Of a DNA stretch of 64,000 nucleotides, positions 25,203-33,521 are shown piece after piece. The notes under the pieces are model-generated. The model was not told where the DNA came from. It saw nothing but the letters and a program-made list of their open reading frames with translations, and made no database searches. Each line of letters opens with the position of its first letter. Within the stretch, counting starts at the first letter, position 1. Made by a program: the position numbers and the translations under genes. The stretch comes from Bacteroidota bacterium. Its GTDB lineage: Bacteria > Bacteroidota > Bacteroidia > Flavobacteriales > Weeksellaceae. Location of the stretch: the NCBI GenBank assembly GCA_023394415.1, contig JAEXAR010000043.1, positions 1-64,000 of the forward strand. Reading direction: 5' to 3'.

Positions 25203-25289
25203 AGCCCTGATTGCAATGGAAATCCTTTTGCTTTTCTTTCATATAAGGAAAAAGCAAAAGATTGAAATGAAAAGCAGGTTCCCGGCTCC
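25203..25289 (+). repeat. Imperfect palindromic intergenic repeat, copy B
   Basis: About 87 bp between the tRNA cluster and mutL. TGGAAATCCTTTTG (25217-25230), a self-paired middle (TTTTGCTTTT ... AAAAGCAAAA), then CAAAAGATTG (25255-25264), with partly pairing outer arms AGCCCTGATTG and AAAAGCAGG. It is the same family as the copy at 15346-15415, in the other orientation. It is the main content of the 264-bp gap 25086-25349. Confidence 0.7.
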
Positions 25290-25321
25290 TAAAAAAAATT
25301 TTTATTCCCGATTGTAATCGT

Positions 25322-25329
25322 TATTTTTG
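25322..25329 (+). promoter_or_regulatory. Candidate -7 element, mutL
   Basis: TATTTTTG, 21 nt before the ATG at 25350. Confidence 0.45.
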
Positions 25330-25349
25330 CTTGCTAATTCCCCTTAAAA

Positions 25350-27119
25350 ATGTCAGACATCATACAGCTTTTACCGGATCACGTTGCCAACCAAATTGCG
25401 GCTGGTGAAGTGGTGCAAAGACCAGCTTCTATCGTAAAGGAGCTCTTGGAAAATGCTATTGATGCGCAAGCGACAAAAGTGGAACTGATTGTACGCGATG
25501 CAGGAAAAAATCTTGTACAAGTGGTAGATAACGGCTTAGGAATGTCGGAAACCGATGCGAGAATGGCTTTTGAAAGACATGCCACTTCTAAAATAAGAAC
25601 CACTGACGATATTTTTAAAATTTCATCAAAAGGATTTCGGGGAGAGGCATTGGCTTCTATCGCTGCAGTAGCCCAAGTAGAACTAAAAACTAAAAAGCAA
25701 GGTGCCGTTGCCGGCACCAATATTTATATTGAAGGCGGAGGATTGCAGTTTCAGGAGCCGGTGCAAACGGCAGAAGGTTCTAATTTTTCGGTAAAAAATC
25801 TTTTTTACAATGTCCCTGCGAGACGTAAGTTTTTAAAAAACAACAATGTAGAGTTTCGTCATATTATTGATGAGTTTCAGCGAGTGGCTCTAGCTCATCC
25901 AGATATAGAGTTCGATTTATTTCACAACGACGATATCATTTTCCGTTTAAGGAAAGGAACACCCATGCATCGAGTGGTGGAAATTTTTGGGCGTAAACTC
26001 CAGCCACTTCTCATCCCGATAAAAGAAGATTTAGATTGGATTAAACTCCATGGTTATGTTGCAAAACCCGAAGGCGCTAAAAAAGTTCGTGGTGAACAAT
26101 TTTTCTTCGTGAACAACCGTTTTTTTAAAAGTCCATACCTTAATCGCGCAGTTCAGGAAGCATTTGAAGGGCTTTTGCTGCCAGGATATTTGCCTTCATT
26201 TTTTCTTTTTCTGGAAATTGAACCCGAAAAAATTGATGTCAACATTCATCCTCAAAAAACGGAAGTAAAATTTGAGGACGAAAATCTGATTTTCGCATTG
26301 GTGCGTTCTACCATAAAAAAAGCTTTAGGGATTTACAACATTGCTCCAAGTCTGGATTTTGATCGTGATCCACAAATGGATGATTTTTTTAAACCGCAAC
26401 CTTCGGGAAGTGCAATGAATATCAATCATGGCTCTATTTCTGTGAGCCGTGATTTTAATCCTTTTAAAGAAGAACACTCTCCCTCTACTACAGAAATTGT
26501 GAATTTGGAGGAAATGTACGATCATAATATTTCTGCGGAACCCTCAAAAATTAATCTTTTTGAAGATGAAGAGTTTGATGAAGATTTGATGCGATTGCCT
26601 AATGGTTACTGGCTTTTCAACAAAGGCGACAAAACCTTAATGCTAGATTTGGGAAGGATACACCGCATTGTAGTAACCGAACGCAATAAAGGTAAAAAAC
26701 GCAGTAGCGAAAGCCAATCTCTGCTATTTTCTTTGGAGTTTCATATGAATGAAATTGAGAAAAACAAATACAAATCCATCAAAAAATTTATGCCTGGTCT
26801 TGGTTTTGATATGAAGATTGCGCACGATAATGTTTTGAGAATTGATGCCGTTCCCGAAGGCTTGAAAGATACACAGGTCATCAAATTTCTAGAAAATATT
26901 TTTGAAATACTAGAGTACAGAACGGAAGATGATTTTATGAATTATTACGAATACCAGTGGAATAAACTGCAATCGAAATCCCGTTTTGATTTTATTTATA
27001 AATACGAAGTGGAAGAGTTGATAAAAGAATATACCAAACTAGGTTTCCCAAATTACACACCCAACGGTAAGAAATGTTTTATTGAGCTACCTTTGGAAGA
27101 GCTGAAAAATAAATTTTAA
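25350..27119 (+). CDS. mutL: DNA mismatch repair protein MutL
   Basis: A 589-residue MutL, the ATPase that couples MutS mismatch recognition to strand removal. The GHKL ATPase motifs are in order: ELLENAIDAQ (Asn for Mg, about 31-40), VVDNGLGM (about 62-69), KGFRGEALASI (about 92-103) and the MutL signature NVPARRKFLK (about 155-165). The transducer domain follows to about 330, then a variable acidic linker, and a C-terminal dimerisation domain (about 400-589). I do not see the endonuclease motif DQHAxxERxxxE, so strand nicking by MutL itself is doubtful. First gene of a likely operon with the rhomboid and EEP genes. Confidence 0.95.
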   Translation: MSDIIQLLPDHVANQIAAGEVVQRPASIVKELLENAIDAQATKVELIVRDAGKNLVQVVDNGLGMSETDARMAFERHATSKIRTTDDIFKISSKGFRGEALASIAAVAQVELKTKKQGAVAGTNIYIEGGGLQFQEPVQTAEGSNFSVKNLFYNVPARRKFLKNNNVEFRHIIDEFQRVALAHPDIEFDLFHNDDIIFRLRKGTPMHRVVEIFGRKLQPLLIPIKEDLDWIKLHGYVAKPEGAKKVRGEQFFFVNNRFFKSPYLNRAVQEAFEGLLLPGYLPSFFLFLEIEPEKIDVNIHPQKTEVKFEDENLIFALVRSTIKKALGIYNIAPSLDFDRDPQMDDFFKPQPSGSAMNINHGSISVSRDFNPFKEEHSPSTTEIVNLEEMYDHNISAEPSKINLFEDEEFDEDLMRLPNGYWLFNKGDKTLMLDLGRIHRIVVTERNKGKKRSSESQSLLFSLEFHMNEIEKNKYKSIKKFMPGLGFDMKIAHDNVLRIDAVPEGLKDTQVIKFLENIFEILEYRTEDDFMNYYEYQWNKLQSKSRFDFIYKYEVEELIKEYTKLGFPNYTPNGKKCFIELPLEELKNKF

Positions 27120-27156
27120 CCCTGAAGCCATCAAGATGGTTAAATAATCGAAAAAT

Positions 27157-27918
27157 ATGTTCAAAAATATAACACCTGTAACCAAAAACATCATCATTTT
27201 GAATGTTTTGTTTTATTTAGCCTCTAATTTTCTTTTGAATGGAAAGTTGTATGAAATTCTTTCTGCATTTTATCCTTTTTCACCCAACTTCAAATCTTGG
27301 CAGGTTATTACACATATGTTTATGCATGCACCAATGGAACAAGGCGTTGGGATAACACACATCCTTTTCAACATGTTTACATTGTGGAGTTTTGGGCCGG
27401 TTTTGGAGCAAGTTTTAGGCGGGAGAAAATTCCTTTTATTATATTTTTTAAGTGGACTTGGAGCGTTTTTACTTTTTAATGTCTGGAATTTTTATCAGAT
27501 TAATCAACTCACAACAGAACTTTCAAATTTAGGTGTCAATGTTGCCGAAATCTTTAGAAAATCGGAATTAAATTATAATGGTGATCTATCAATTTCAGCC
27601 AATTCAAAACAGGCTGTTGCACTATCACAAGAGCTTTTTGGAGCATTAAGAAGTCCAATGCTTGGAGCTTCCGGAGCAATTTTTGGTGTGGTTGCGGCCT
27701 TTTCTACCATGTTTCCGGATGCCAAACTGATGTTTTTATTTATTCCGTTTCCTATAAAAGCCAAATATCTTTTACCAATCATTATTTTGGTTTCTTTATA
27801 TCTTGGATTTAGTGGACAAATGGGAAGTATCGCACATTTCGCACACATTGGAGGTGCAATCGTAGGATTTTTAATGGCGTTATATTTCCGAAAGAAACAT
27901 ATCCAAAGATGGCGTTAA
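27157..27918 (+). CDS. Rhomboid family intramembrane serine protease
   Basis: A 253-residue polytopic membrane protein with the rhomboid catalytic dyad: Ser172 in GASGAIFG and His230 in FAHIGGAIVG; His68 and Asn72 in THILFNMFTLW match the oxyanion-side residues. About six membrane helices. A polar insertion of some 50 residues (about 110-160) between helices 3 and 4 is longer than in minimal rhomboids. It starts 37 bp after mutL and overlaps the next gene by 10 bp, so the three are probably co-transcribed. Substrates unknown. Confidence 0.9.
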   Translation: MFKNITPVTKNIIILNVLFYLASNFLLNGKLYEILSAFYPFSPNFKSWQVITHMFMHAPMEQGVGITHILFNMFTLWSFGPVLEQVLGGRKFLLLYFLSGLGAFLLFNVWNFYQINQLTTELSNLGVNVAEIFRKSELNYNGDLSISANSKQAVALSQELFGALRSPMLGASGAIFGVVAAFSTMFPDAKLMFLFIPFPIKAKYLLPIIILVSLYLGFSGQMGSIAHFAHIGGAIVGFLMALYFRKKHIQRWR

Positions 27919-28889
27919 TTAGAGCGGTTTTTCTCATTATTCACATTGTTATTGTTGCGCTGCTTTGCGGAACATTACTTAACGCTTTTGTACCACCAAA
28001 AGTTTTCGGATACATAAATTTGCTTTCATTAGCATTTCCGGTGCTGATGATTTTACATTTTTTCCTGACCTTATTCTGGATTTTTACTTGGAAGAAAAGA
28101 GCCATTGTATTTCTTATCATTTCCCTAATATTTTTCAATCCGGTAAGACGATGGATTAATTACTCACCAAATTCCGGTAAAACTGGAAGTTTAAAAGTGG
28201 TGTCTTTTAATTCAAAAAACGGCGAGTACGCTTCAGATGACACTGAAAGTAGTGTGAAGGATTACATCCACAATCAAAACGCCGATATTGTATTACTTCA
28301 AGAAAATAAATTTGAAAGCGAAAACGAAGAAGGCTATATACAAAAAGATATCATTGGTTTAAAAACCAAACACAAAATTCTTAAACAAGAAAAACTCATT
28401 ACCAACGGCTCCAACGCTTACTCTTTTTATGCTGATATTGATGTTAATGGTAAAATTATACGTGTCATTAACGTTTATCTGCAACCTTTTCAGCTAGAAA
28501 AATCAATGGTGAAACCAACGAATAATGCAGATGTGAACAAAGAAAAGGCTAAAAAGTTAATTGTCAGGCTGGTTCCGACTTTTAAAGACCATCAAGATCA
28601 GGTAAGATTGATTCGCAAGGCTGTAGACAACTCTCCCTACCCTGTGATTTTAGCAGGAGATTTCAATTCCGTTCCTAATTCTTGGGAATATTATCATCTT
28701 GCAGAAGGTTTAAAAGATTCATTTGTAGAGGTTGGAATTGGCAGTGCTACAAGTTTTCACGATTATAAATTTCCGATAAGGATTGATTATATTTTTGTTT
28801 CTAATGAAATAAAACCTGTTTCTTACAAAGTAGACCGCAGCGTGAAAATATCGGATCATTACCCCGTTATTGCTACTTTTGATTATTAA
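27909..28889 (+). CDS. Membrane-anchored endonuclease/exonuclease/phosphatase family protein
   Basis: A 326-residue protein with three hydrophobic segments in the first 85 residues, then an EEP (DNase I-like) domain from about 95: SFNSKNGEY, VLLQENKF (metal-binding Glu), LAGDFNSVPNSWEY, RIDYIFVSNE and SDHYPVIATF. The catalytic set seems complete. This layout (three TM helices plus EEP) is common in Bacteroidota and is usually annotated only as an EEP-family protein; a phosphodiesterase or phospholipase-like role is possible. Overlaps the rhomboid gene by 10 bp. Confidence 0.85.
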   Translation: MALIRAVFLIIHIVIVALLCGTLLNAFVPPKVFGYINLLSLAFPVLMILHFFLTLFWIFTWKKRAIVFLIISLIFFNPVRRWINYSPNSGKTGSLKVVSFNSKNGEYASDDTESSVKDYIHNQNADIVLLQENKFESENEEGYIQKDIIGLKTKHKILKQEKLITNGSNAYSFYADIDVNGKIIRVINVYLQPFQLEKSMVKPTNNADVNKEKAKKLIVRLVPTFKDHQDQVRLIRKAVDNSPYPVILAGDFNSVPNSWEYYHLAEGLKDSFVEVGIGSATSFHDYKFPIRIDYIFVSNEIKPVSYKVDRSVKISDHYPVIATFDY

Positions 28890-28979
28890 AATTAAAGATT
28901 AAGACTTATTATTATATCGGAATTTTCTTTTCCCAACCTAAAGTTTGAAAAAATTTCCTCAAAGCAAAATTTAAGCAAA

Positions 28980-29378
28980 ATGAAAAAAATAATCTCAATC
29001 CTATCCATCCTACTATTTACGGCATCCTGTTCTAAAAAAGAGGAAGTTTTGGTTGAAAATTCTGCTGTAGAAAGTAATAGTTTGCCTTATGATACTACTG
29101 CAATTGACTCTTTCGCTCCCGGAGCAAACCCGGGAAATGTTATTATGAACCGTGTCATTGTAGATTCGGCAGCTGTGGCAAAAATGGAAGATGCAAAGTT
29201 GGTTGCTAAATTGAAAAAAGAAGAAGCAGAAAAAAAAGAAAAAGCAAAACTCGACGAGGACACTAAAAAGAAGGAAGCGGAAAAAAAGAAGGCTGAAGAA
29301 GCTGCCAAAAAGAAAAAAACAGAAGAAAAGCCTAAAAAAGAAGAAACATTAAGTCCTTCAACAGAAGTTCAACAATAA
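28980..29378 (+). CDS. Lysine/glutamate-rich lipoprotein
   Basis: A 132-residue lipoprotein (lipobox TASC, Cys17). Residues 18-70 are a Ser/Asp-rich linker; residues 70-125 are a run of Lys, Glu and Ala that should form a single charged helix or coiled coil, ending in a polar tail. No recognised domain; composition is TolA-like but too generic for an assignment. It follows the EEP gene by 90 bp and ends at a strong terminator. I could not find a consensus promoter in the gap. Confidence 0.65.
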   Translation: MKKIISILSILLFTASCSKKEEVLVENSAVESNSLPYDTTAIDSFAPGANPGNVIMNRVIVDSAAVAKMEDAKLVAKLKKEEAEKKEKAKLDEDTKKKEAEKKKAEEAAKKKKTEEKPKKEETLSPSTEVQQ

Positions 29379-29380
29379 AA

Positions 29381-29406
29381 AAATCCACAGAAATCTGTGG
29401 ATTTTT
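29381..29406. terminator. Bidirectional terminator between the lipoprotein gene and hemE
   Basis: 11-bp perfect stem AAAATCCACAG / CTGTGGATTTT, 4-nt loop, between convergent genes. Confidence 0.88.
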
Positions 29407-29424
29407 AAGTATAATGAATTTGTT

Positions 29425-30453
29425 CTAATTTGGTTTCCAATCAACAACAGCGTGGATAAAAGCTTCAGCATTTTCAACCGGTATGTTTGGCAAAATTCCG
29501 TGGCCAAGGTTAGAAATATATTGGTCTTTACCAAAACGGTTGATCATTTCATTGACCATTTTTTTGATGACTTCAGGAGAAGAATGCAAACGTGCCGGAT
29601 CGAAATTTCCTTGCAATGTGATAGAATTATTGGTGAGTTTTCTGGCAATTTCAGGAGAAACCGTCCAATCTACACCAAGAGCTGATGCTTTCGATTTCGT
29701 CATGTCTTCCAATGCAAACCAACAACCTTTACCAAAAACAATCACGTGAGTCTTTTCACTTAATGCATCTACAATTTGGTTGATGTATTGCCAAGAAAAC
29801 TGCTGATAATCTTCCGGAGACAACATTCCGCCCCAAGAATCGAAAATTTGTACAGCGGAAACCCCCTTTTCAACTTTTCTTTTCAAATAAGCAATAGTAG
29901 TGTCCGTTATTTTCTGTAATAATAAGTGTGCGGCTTCAGGATTGGTAAAGCAAAAAGATTTTGCAATATCAAACGCTTTACTTCCTTTACCTTCAACACA
30001 ATAGCAAAGAATTGTCCAAGGTGATCCCGCAAATCCAATGAGTGGAATTTCATTATCCAGTTTCTCAAGTGTCATTTCGATAGCATCGAAAACATATCCC
30101 AAAGTATCATCCACATCAGGAACCTGCACAGCGTGTACCTCATCTGTAGTTCTGATTGGTTTATCAAGCCAAGGTCCCACCGATTCTTTCATTTTAAAAT
30201 CAATTCCCATCGCTTGTGGAACTACCAGAATATCTGAAAAAAGAATCGCGGCATCCAATGGAAATCTACGAATGGGCTGCACCGTAATTTCCGAAGCAAG
30301 TTCCGGAGTTTGGCATCTTGTGAAAAAATCATATTGATTACGAAGCGCGATAAACTCCGGCAGATATCTTCCTGCCTGTCTCATCATCCAAACCGGTGGT
30401 CTTTCTACAATTTCACCACGTAATGCCCTTAAGTATAAATCGTTTTTAACCAT
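29425..30453 (-). CDS. hemE: Uroporphyrinogen decarboxylase
   Basis: A 342-residue enzyme that removes four carboxyl groups from uroporphyrinogen III to give coproporphyrinogen III. The N-terminal signature RPPVWMMRQAGRYLPE is at about residues 18-33 and the second signature region GFAGSPWTILCYCVEGKGS near 140-158; the C-terminal NLGHGILPNIPVEN closes the barrel. Last gene of the operon hemA-hemC-hemD-hemE, 4 bp after hemD. Confidence 0.96.
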   Translation of the reverse strand: MVKNDLYLRALRGEIVERPPVWMMRQAGRYLPEFIALRNQYDFFTRCQTPELASEITVQPIRRFPLDAAILFSDILVVPQAMGIDFKMKESVGPWLDKPIRTTDEVHAVQVPDVDDTLGYVFDAIEMTLEKLDNEIPLIGFAGSPWTILCYCVEGKGSKAFDIAKSFCFTNPEAAHLLLQKITDTTIAYLKRKVEKGVSAVQIFDSWGGMLSPEDYQQFSWQYINQIVDALSEKTHVIVFGKGCWFALEDMTKSKASALGVDWTVSPEIARKLTNNSITLQGNFDPARLHSSPEVIKKMVNEMINRFGKDQYISNLGHGILPNIPVENAEAFIHAVVDWKPN

Positions 30454-30457
30454 AATT

Positions 30458-31144
30458 TTATTTTTTAGAAAGTTCCCGAACGATAACCTGCATCAAATCA
30501 TCCAGATTGCTTTCATTACTGGTATATATATTTTGTTTTGTGAATTTTTTGAGTTCCTTTTCCGTGGTAAGTCCAATAGAAAATATTTTTTTTCCTTCTA
30601 AAGAATTGTTTTTAATGAAGCTTCTCACACCACTTGGACTGAAGAACACAATTGCATTGAAATCCTTATTTACAACAGGATAGATAAGTTCAGTTTCATA
30701 AACCTCTACTTTTTTATAGTAAATGTTTTGTAGTGGTAGAGCCCTGTCCAAAACATCCAAAGCTAAATTACCACAGAAATGCAGAAATCTTTCCCCCTGC
30801 GAATTCTGAATGATGAATTTTGATAAATCATCGGCATGTTTTTTAACCTTATAAGTACCGAAACCATACTTTCTTATTGTGTTCTTGGTTTTTAAGCCAA
30901 CACAATAAATTTTGTTGAAATTATGGTCTGTAAATTTTTCATTGGGTTTAAAGCCATTTTCAAAAAAGGATTCTACACCGTTTACACTGGTGAAAATTAT
31001 AGATTTGTCCTTCAAATCAAAAGGTTCTACAGCCAAGGGCTTGATTCTGATTACATCAATAAAGTCATATAAAAACTGATTTCCAAGATATTTAGAAACC
31101 AGTTTTTTATCAATATTCCTTTTTGTAAACAGAATGTTTTCCAC
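30458..31144 (-). CDS. hemD: Uroporphyrinogen-III synthase
   Basis: A 228-residue protein in the HemD position of the haem operon. HemD sequences are poorly conserved; the clues are the two-domain alternating pattern, SIIFTSVNGVESF near 48-60 and AIVFFSPSGVRSF near 160-172, and its place between hemC (1-bp overlap) and hemE (4-bp gap). It cyclises hydroxymethylbilane with inversion of ring D. A second HemD-like gene lies at 44254; this one is the better candidate for the haem enzyme by context. Confidence 0.85.
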   Translation of the reverse strand: MENILFTKRNIDKKLVSKYLGNQFLYDFIDVIRIKPLAVEPFDLKDKSIIFTSVNGVESFFENGFKPNEKFTDHNFNKIYCVGLKTKNTIRKYGFGTYKVKKHADDLSKFIIQNSQGERFLHFCGNLALDVLDRALPLQNIYYKKVEVYETELIYPVVNKDFNAIVFFSPSGVRSFIKNNSLEGKKIFSIGLTTEKELKKFTKQNIYTSNESNLDDLMQVIVRELSKK

Positions 31145-32052
31145 TATAAGCTTTTCTTTATTTCACTCATTAATTCCTTACCTCCGCTTTCCAGAATCTT
31201 CTCGGCAATTTCTTTACCGAAATTTTTAGTTTCATCAAGTTCGAAAATTTCGTCAGTTTCTATACAATCTTTCCCATCTAAGGAACAAAGCCTTCCGATA
31301 AAACGGATCTGGTTGCCTTCTATCTCAGCGAAAGCTCCAATAGGTGCTGTACATCCTCCTTCTAAAGTTTGCAAAAATTGGCGCTCAATTTCCACACAAA
31401 TTTGTGTTTCTGTATGATTGATGTTTTTTACAACTTCATTAATGTCAAAATTTTCAGAATGTCCGGCAACTACAACTACACCTTGTGATGGTGCAGAAAT
31501 CATCATAGGAAGGTCTTCATAATCCACAGGCAATCTCAGCCTTTCAATTCCGGCTTTTGAAAACATAGTAGCATCAGCGATGCCGTCTTCAAGTTTTTTG
31601 AGGCGCGTTTGAACGTTTCCTCTAATATCCGTAAATTCACTATGCGGGAATTGCTTCAGCCAAAAGGCGCGGCGTCTTAAACTGCTGGTTGCAATTTTTA
31701 AATCCTTTAAATCTTTATGTTTTGCTGCCGAACTTCTTACCAAAATATCCTGCGGAAAATCTCTTTCAAGATAAGCGATTAACTCCACATTTTCAGGAAG
31801 TTGCGTAGGCACATCTTTCAATGAATGCACTGCAATATCAATGTCTTTATTTAGAAGCGCGACATCCAAATCACGGGTAAAAATACCTGTAATTCCCATA
31901 GCATAAAGAGGCTGATTGAGTTGTTTGTCACCCGAAGAAACAATAGGAACAATTTCTGTTTTATGCCCTAAATCCTGAAGTTTCGCAGCAACCAATTCTG
32001 CCTGCCACATTGCAAGTGGTGAATTTCGGGTTCCGATTCTAATGTTTTTCAT
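31144..32052 (-). CDS. hemC: Hydroxymethylbilane synthase (porphobilinogen deaminase)
   Basis: A 302-residue enzyme that joins four porphobilinogens into hydroxymethylbilane. Signatures: IRIGTRNSPLAMWQAELVA at the N-terminus, VHSLKDVPT near 76-84, ATSSLRRRAFWLKQ, and the dipyrromethane-cofactor Cys at about residue 234 in LEGGCTAPIG. It overlaps hemA by 14 bp and hemD by 1 bp, so translation is probably coupled. Confidence 0.96.
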   Translation of the reverse strand: MKNIRIGTRNSPLAMWQAELVAAKLQDLGHKTEIVPIVSSGDKQLNQPLYAMGITGIFTRDLDVALLNKDIDIAVHSLKDVPTQLPENVELIAYLERDFPQDILVRSSAAKHKDLKDLKIATSSLRRRAFWLKQFPHSEFTDIRGNVQTRLKKLEDGIADATMFSKAGIERLRLPVDYEDLPMMISAPSQGVVVVAGHSENFDINEVVKNINHTETQICVEIERQFLQTLEGGCTAPIGAFAEIEGNQIRFIGRLCSLDGKDCIETDEIFELDETKNFGKEIAEKILESGGKELMSEIKKSL

Positions 32053-33313
32053 TGAATTCTCTGTTTGGCTGTTCCACTAAAATCTCGTGCATCAGTTTGC
32101 TGATTTCCTCGGCTCTCATAGGATTATCGATGATGTATTTTGCAAAACGGTTGGTGATTTTCTGAATCAACTTATCTGAAAGTACCATATCATCAATATC
32201 TACATACTTATGCTTTTTGTGAATATTGTGCATTTCGTTGCGTTCCATATTTTTAAGAATCGCTTTAAAATGATGGATATTCGGAGCAAACTTTCTCTTT
32301 TTTTCCCATTCTGCAAAATCTTTCGTCATTTCTTTGATAATTTCTTCGGCTTTAGGAATTTCTTTTCTGCGCTGCTCCATTGTTGCGCTGATATGTGCAG
32401 AAAGCATATCCACATCTACCAATTCTATATGCTTTATCTCACCTACTGTTTTCTCCACATTGTTGGGGATAGAAAGGTCTATAACCAACATTTCTTTCTT
32501 CCCATTGAAGTGTTCACTTTTCACAATCGGTTTTGTGGCACCTGTTGCTACTATTAAAATATCAGTTTCGTCTAGCTCTTTTTGAAAATCATCAAATTCA
32601 ATATGCGGAATGCTGTATTTCTGAGCAATTTTTTCTGCAATTTCTGTGGTTCTATTGGCGATCTTAACCTTTGGTTTATAAATATGCTTTACGAGGTTTT
32701 CTACCGTGTTTTGTCCAATTTCACCAACACCAAGAAGAAGAATGTTTTTATCAGAAAGTTGCTTTTGGGAGTTCAAAATATAATGCACTGCTGCATAAGA
32801 AACAGAAGCTGCACCATTTGAAATCCCTGTTTCATTTTTGATTTTTTTTGAAATCTGAATAGCAGAATTAATAGCCCTTTCCATATAAGGATTAGAGTTT
32901 TTCTTTTCCCTTTTGAAACGGTTGTAGGCATTTTTAATCTGTCCGATAATTTCAAAATCTCCAATAATCTGGCTTTCAAGACCACCGGCAACCCTAAAAA
33001 GATGATTTAGAGCGTCTTCCCTCTTAAGGATATTAGCATACTGCATAAAATCCATAAGGCTCACACCAACTTCTTTGCAATATTCTTCTGCTATTAGAAG
33101 ATAATTGGGGGTGGTAGTATATATTTCAGTGCGGTTGCATGTAGAAACCACAAAAGCATCTCCCAGTTTTTCTTGATGGATGCGGTTCACAAAATTTTTC
33201 ACATGCTCATCAAAAAATGTGAATTTGCCGCGTGTTTCCGCATCAGCTTTCTCAAAGCTGACACTAAGAACGGCAAAATTTGATGTTTGATGTATGTTGG
33301 AGTTTTGTGGCAT
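32039..33313 (-). CDS. hemA: Glutamyl-tRNA reductase
   Basis: A 424-residue enzyme that reduces glutamyl-tRNA to glutamate-1-semialdehyde, the first committed step of C5-pathway tetrapyrrole synthesis. Catalytic Cys59 lies in VSTCNRTEIY; the NADPH-binding segment is LLLGVGEIGQNTVENL (about 185-200); RNALNHLFRVAGGLESQIIG-like substrate region near 100-120; a C-terminal dimerisation helix follows. First gene of hemA-C-D-E, divergent from mreB. Haem feedback is known for HemA in other bacteria, but no regulatory site is evident here. Confidence 0.95.
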   Translation of the reverse strand: MPQNSNIHQTSNFAVLSVSFEKADAETRGKFTFFDEHVKNFVNRIHQEKLGDAFVVSTCNRTEIYTTTPNYLLIAEEYCKEVGVSLMDFMQYANILKREDALNHLFRVAGGLESQIIGDFEIIGQIKNAYNRFKREKKNSNPYMERAINSAIQISKKIKNETGISNGAASVSYAAVHYILNSQKQLSDKNILLLGVGEIGQNTVENLVKHIYKPKVKIANRTTEIAEKIAQKYSIPHIEFDDFQKELDETDILIVATGATKPIVKSEHFNGKKEMLVIDLSIPNNVEKTVGEIKHIELVDVDMLSAHISATMEQRRKEIPKAEEIIKEMTKDFAEWEKKRKFAPNIHHFKAILKNMERNEMHNIHKKHKYVDIDDMVLSDKLIQKITNRFAKYIIDNPMRAEEISKLMHEILVEQPNREFNEKH

Positions 33314-33326
33314 AAATAAACGACTG

Positions 33327-33334
33327 CAAATTTA
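33327..33334 (-). promoter_or_regulatory. Candidate -7 element, hem operon
   Basis: Minus strand TAAATTTG, 13 nt before the hemA start codon; short leader. Confidence 0.45.
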
Positions 33335-33352
33335 AACTTTTTATTATAATCT

Positions 33353-33372
33353 ACTATGATGAATGTCATAGT
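33353..33372. repeat. Inverted repeat in the hemA/mreB divergent region
   Basis: ACTATGA (33353-33359) and TCATAGT (33366-33372), 7-bp perfect arms 6 nt apart, upstream of the hemA -7 element. It has the look of a possible operator, but nothing in the sequence names a regulator. Confidence 0.35.
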
Positions 33373-33488
33373 TCTCCCCTATCAAATCACAAACAATTTA
33401 TCGAGAATAACAATTTTATAGGGATAAATTTTAATAAAATTTTAACCAAATATTCTCATTATCAATTTTTAGAATAGTTCTAAATTTA

Positions 33489-33496
33489 TATCTTTG
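33489..33496 (+). promoter_or_regulatory. Candidate -7 element, mre operon
   Basis: TATCTTTG, 25 nt before the mreB ATG at 33522. Confidence 0.5.
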
Positions 33497-33521
33497 TACA
33501 CTTAATAATTTTGAAGAAAGA

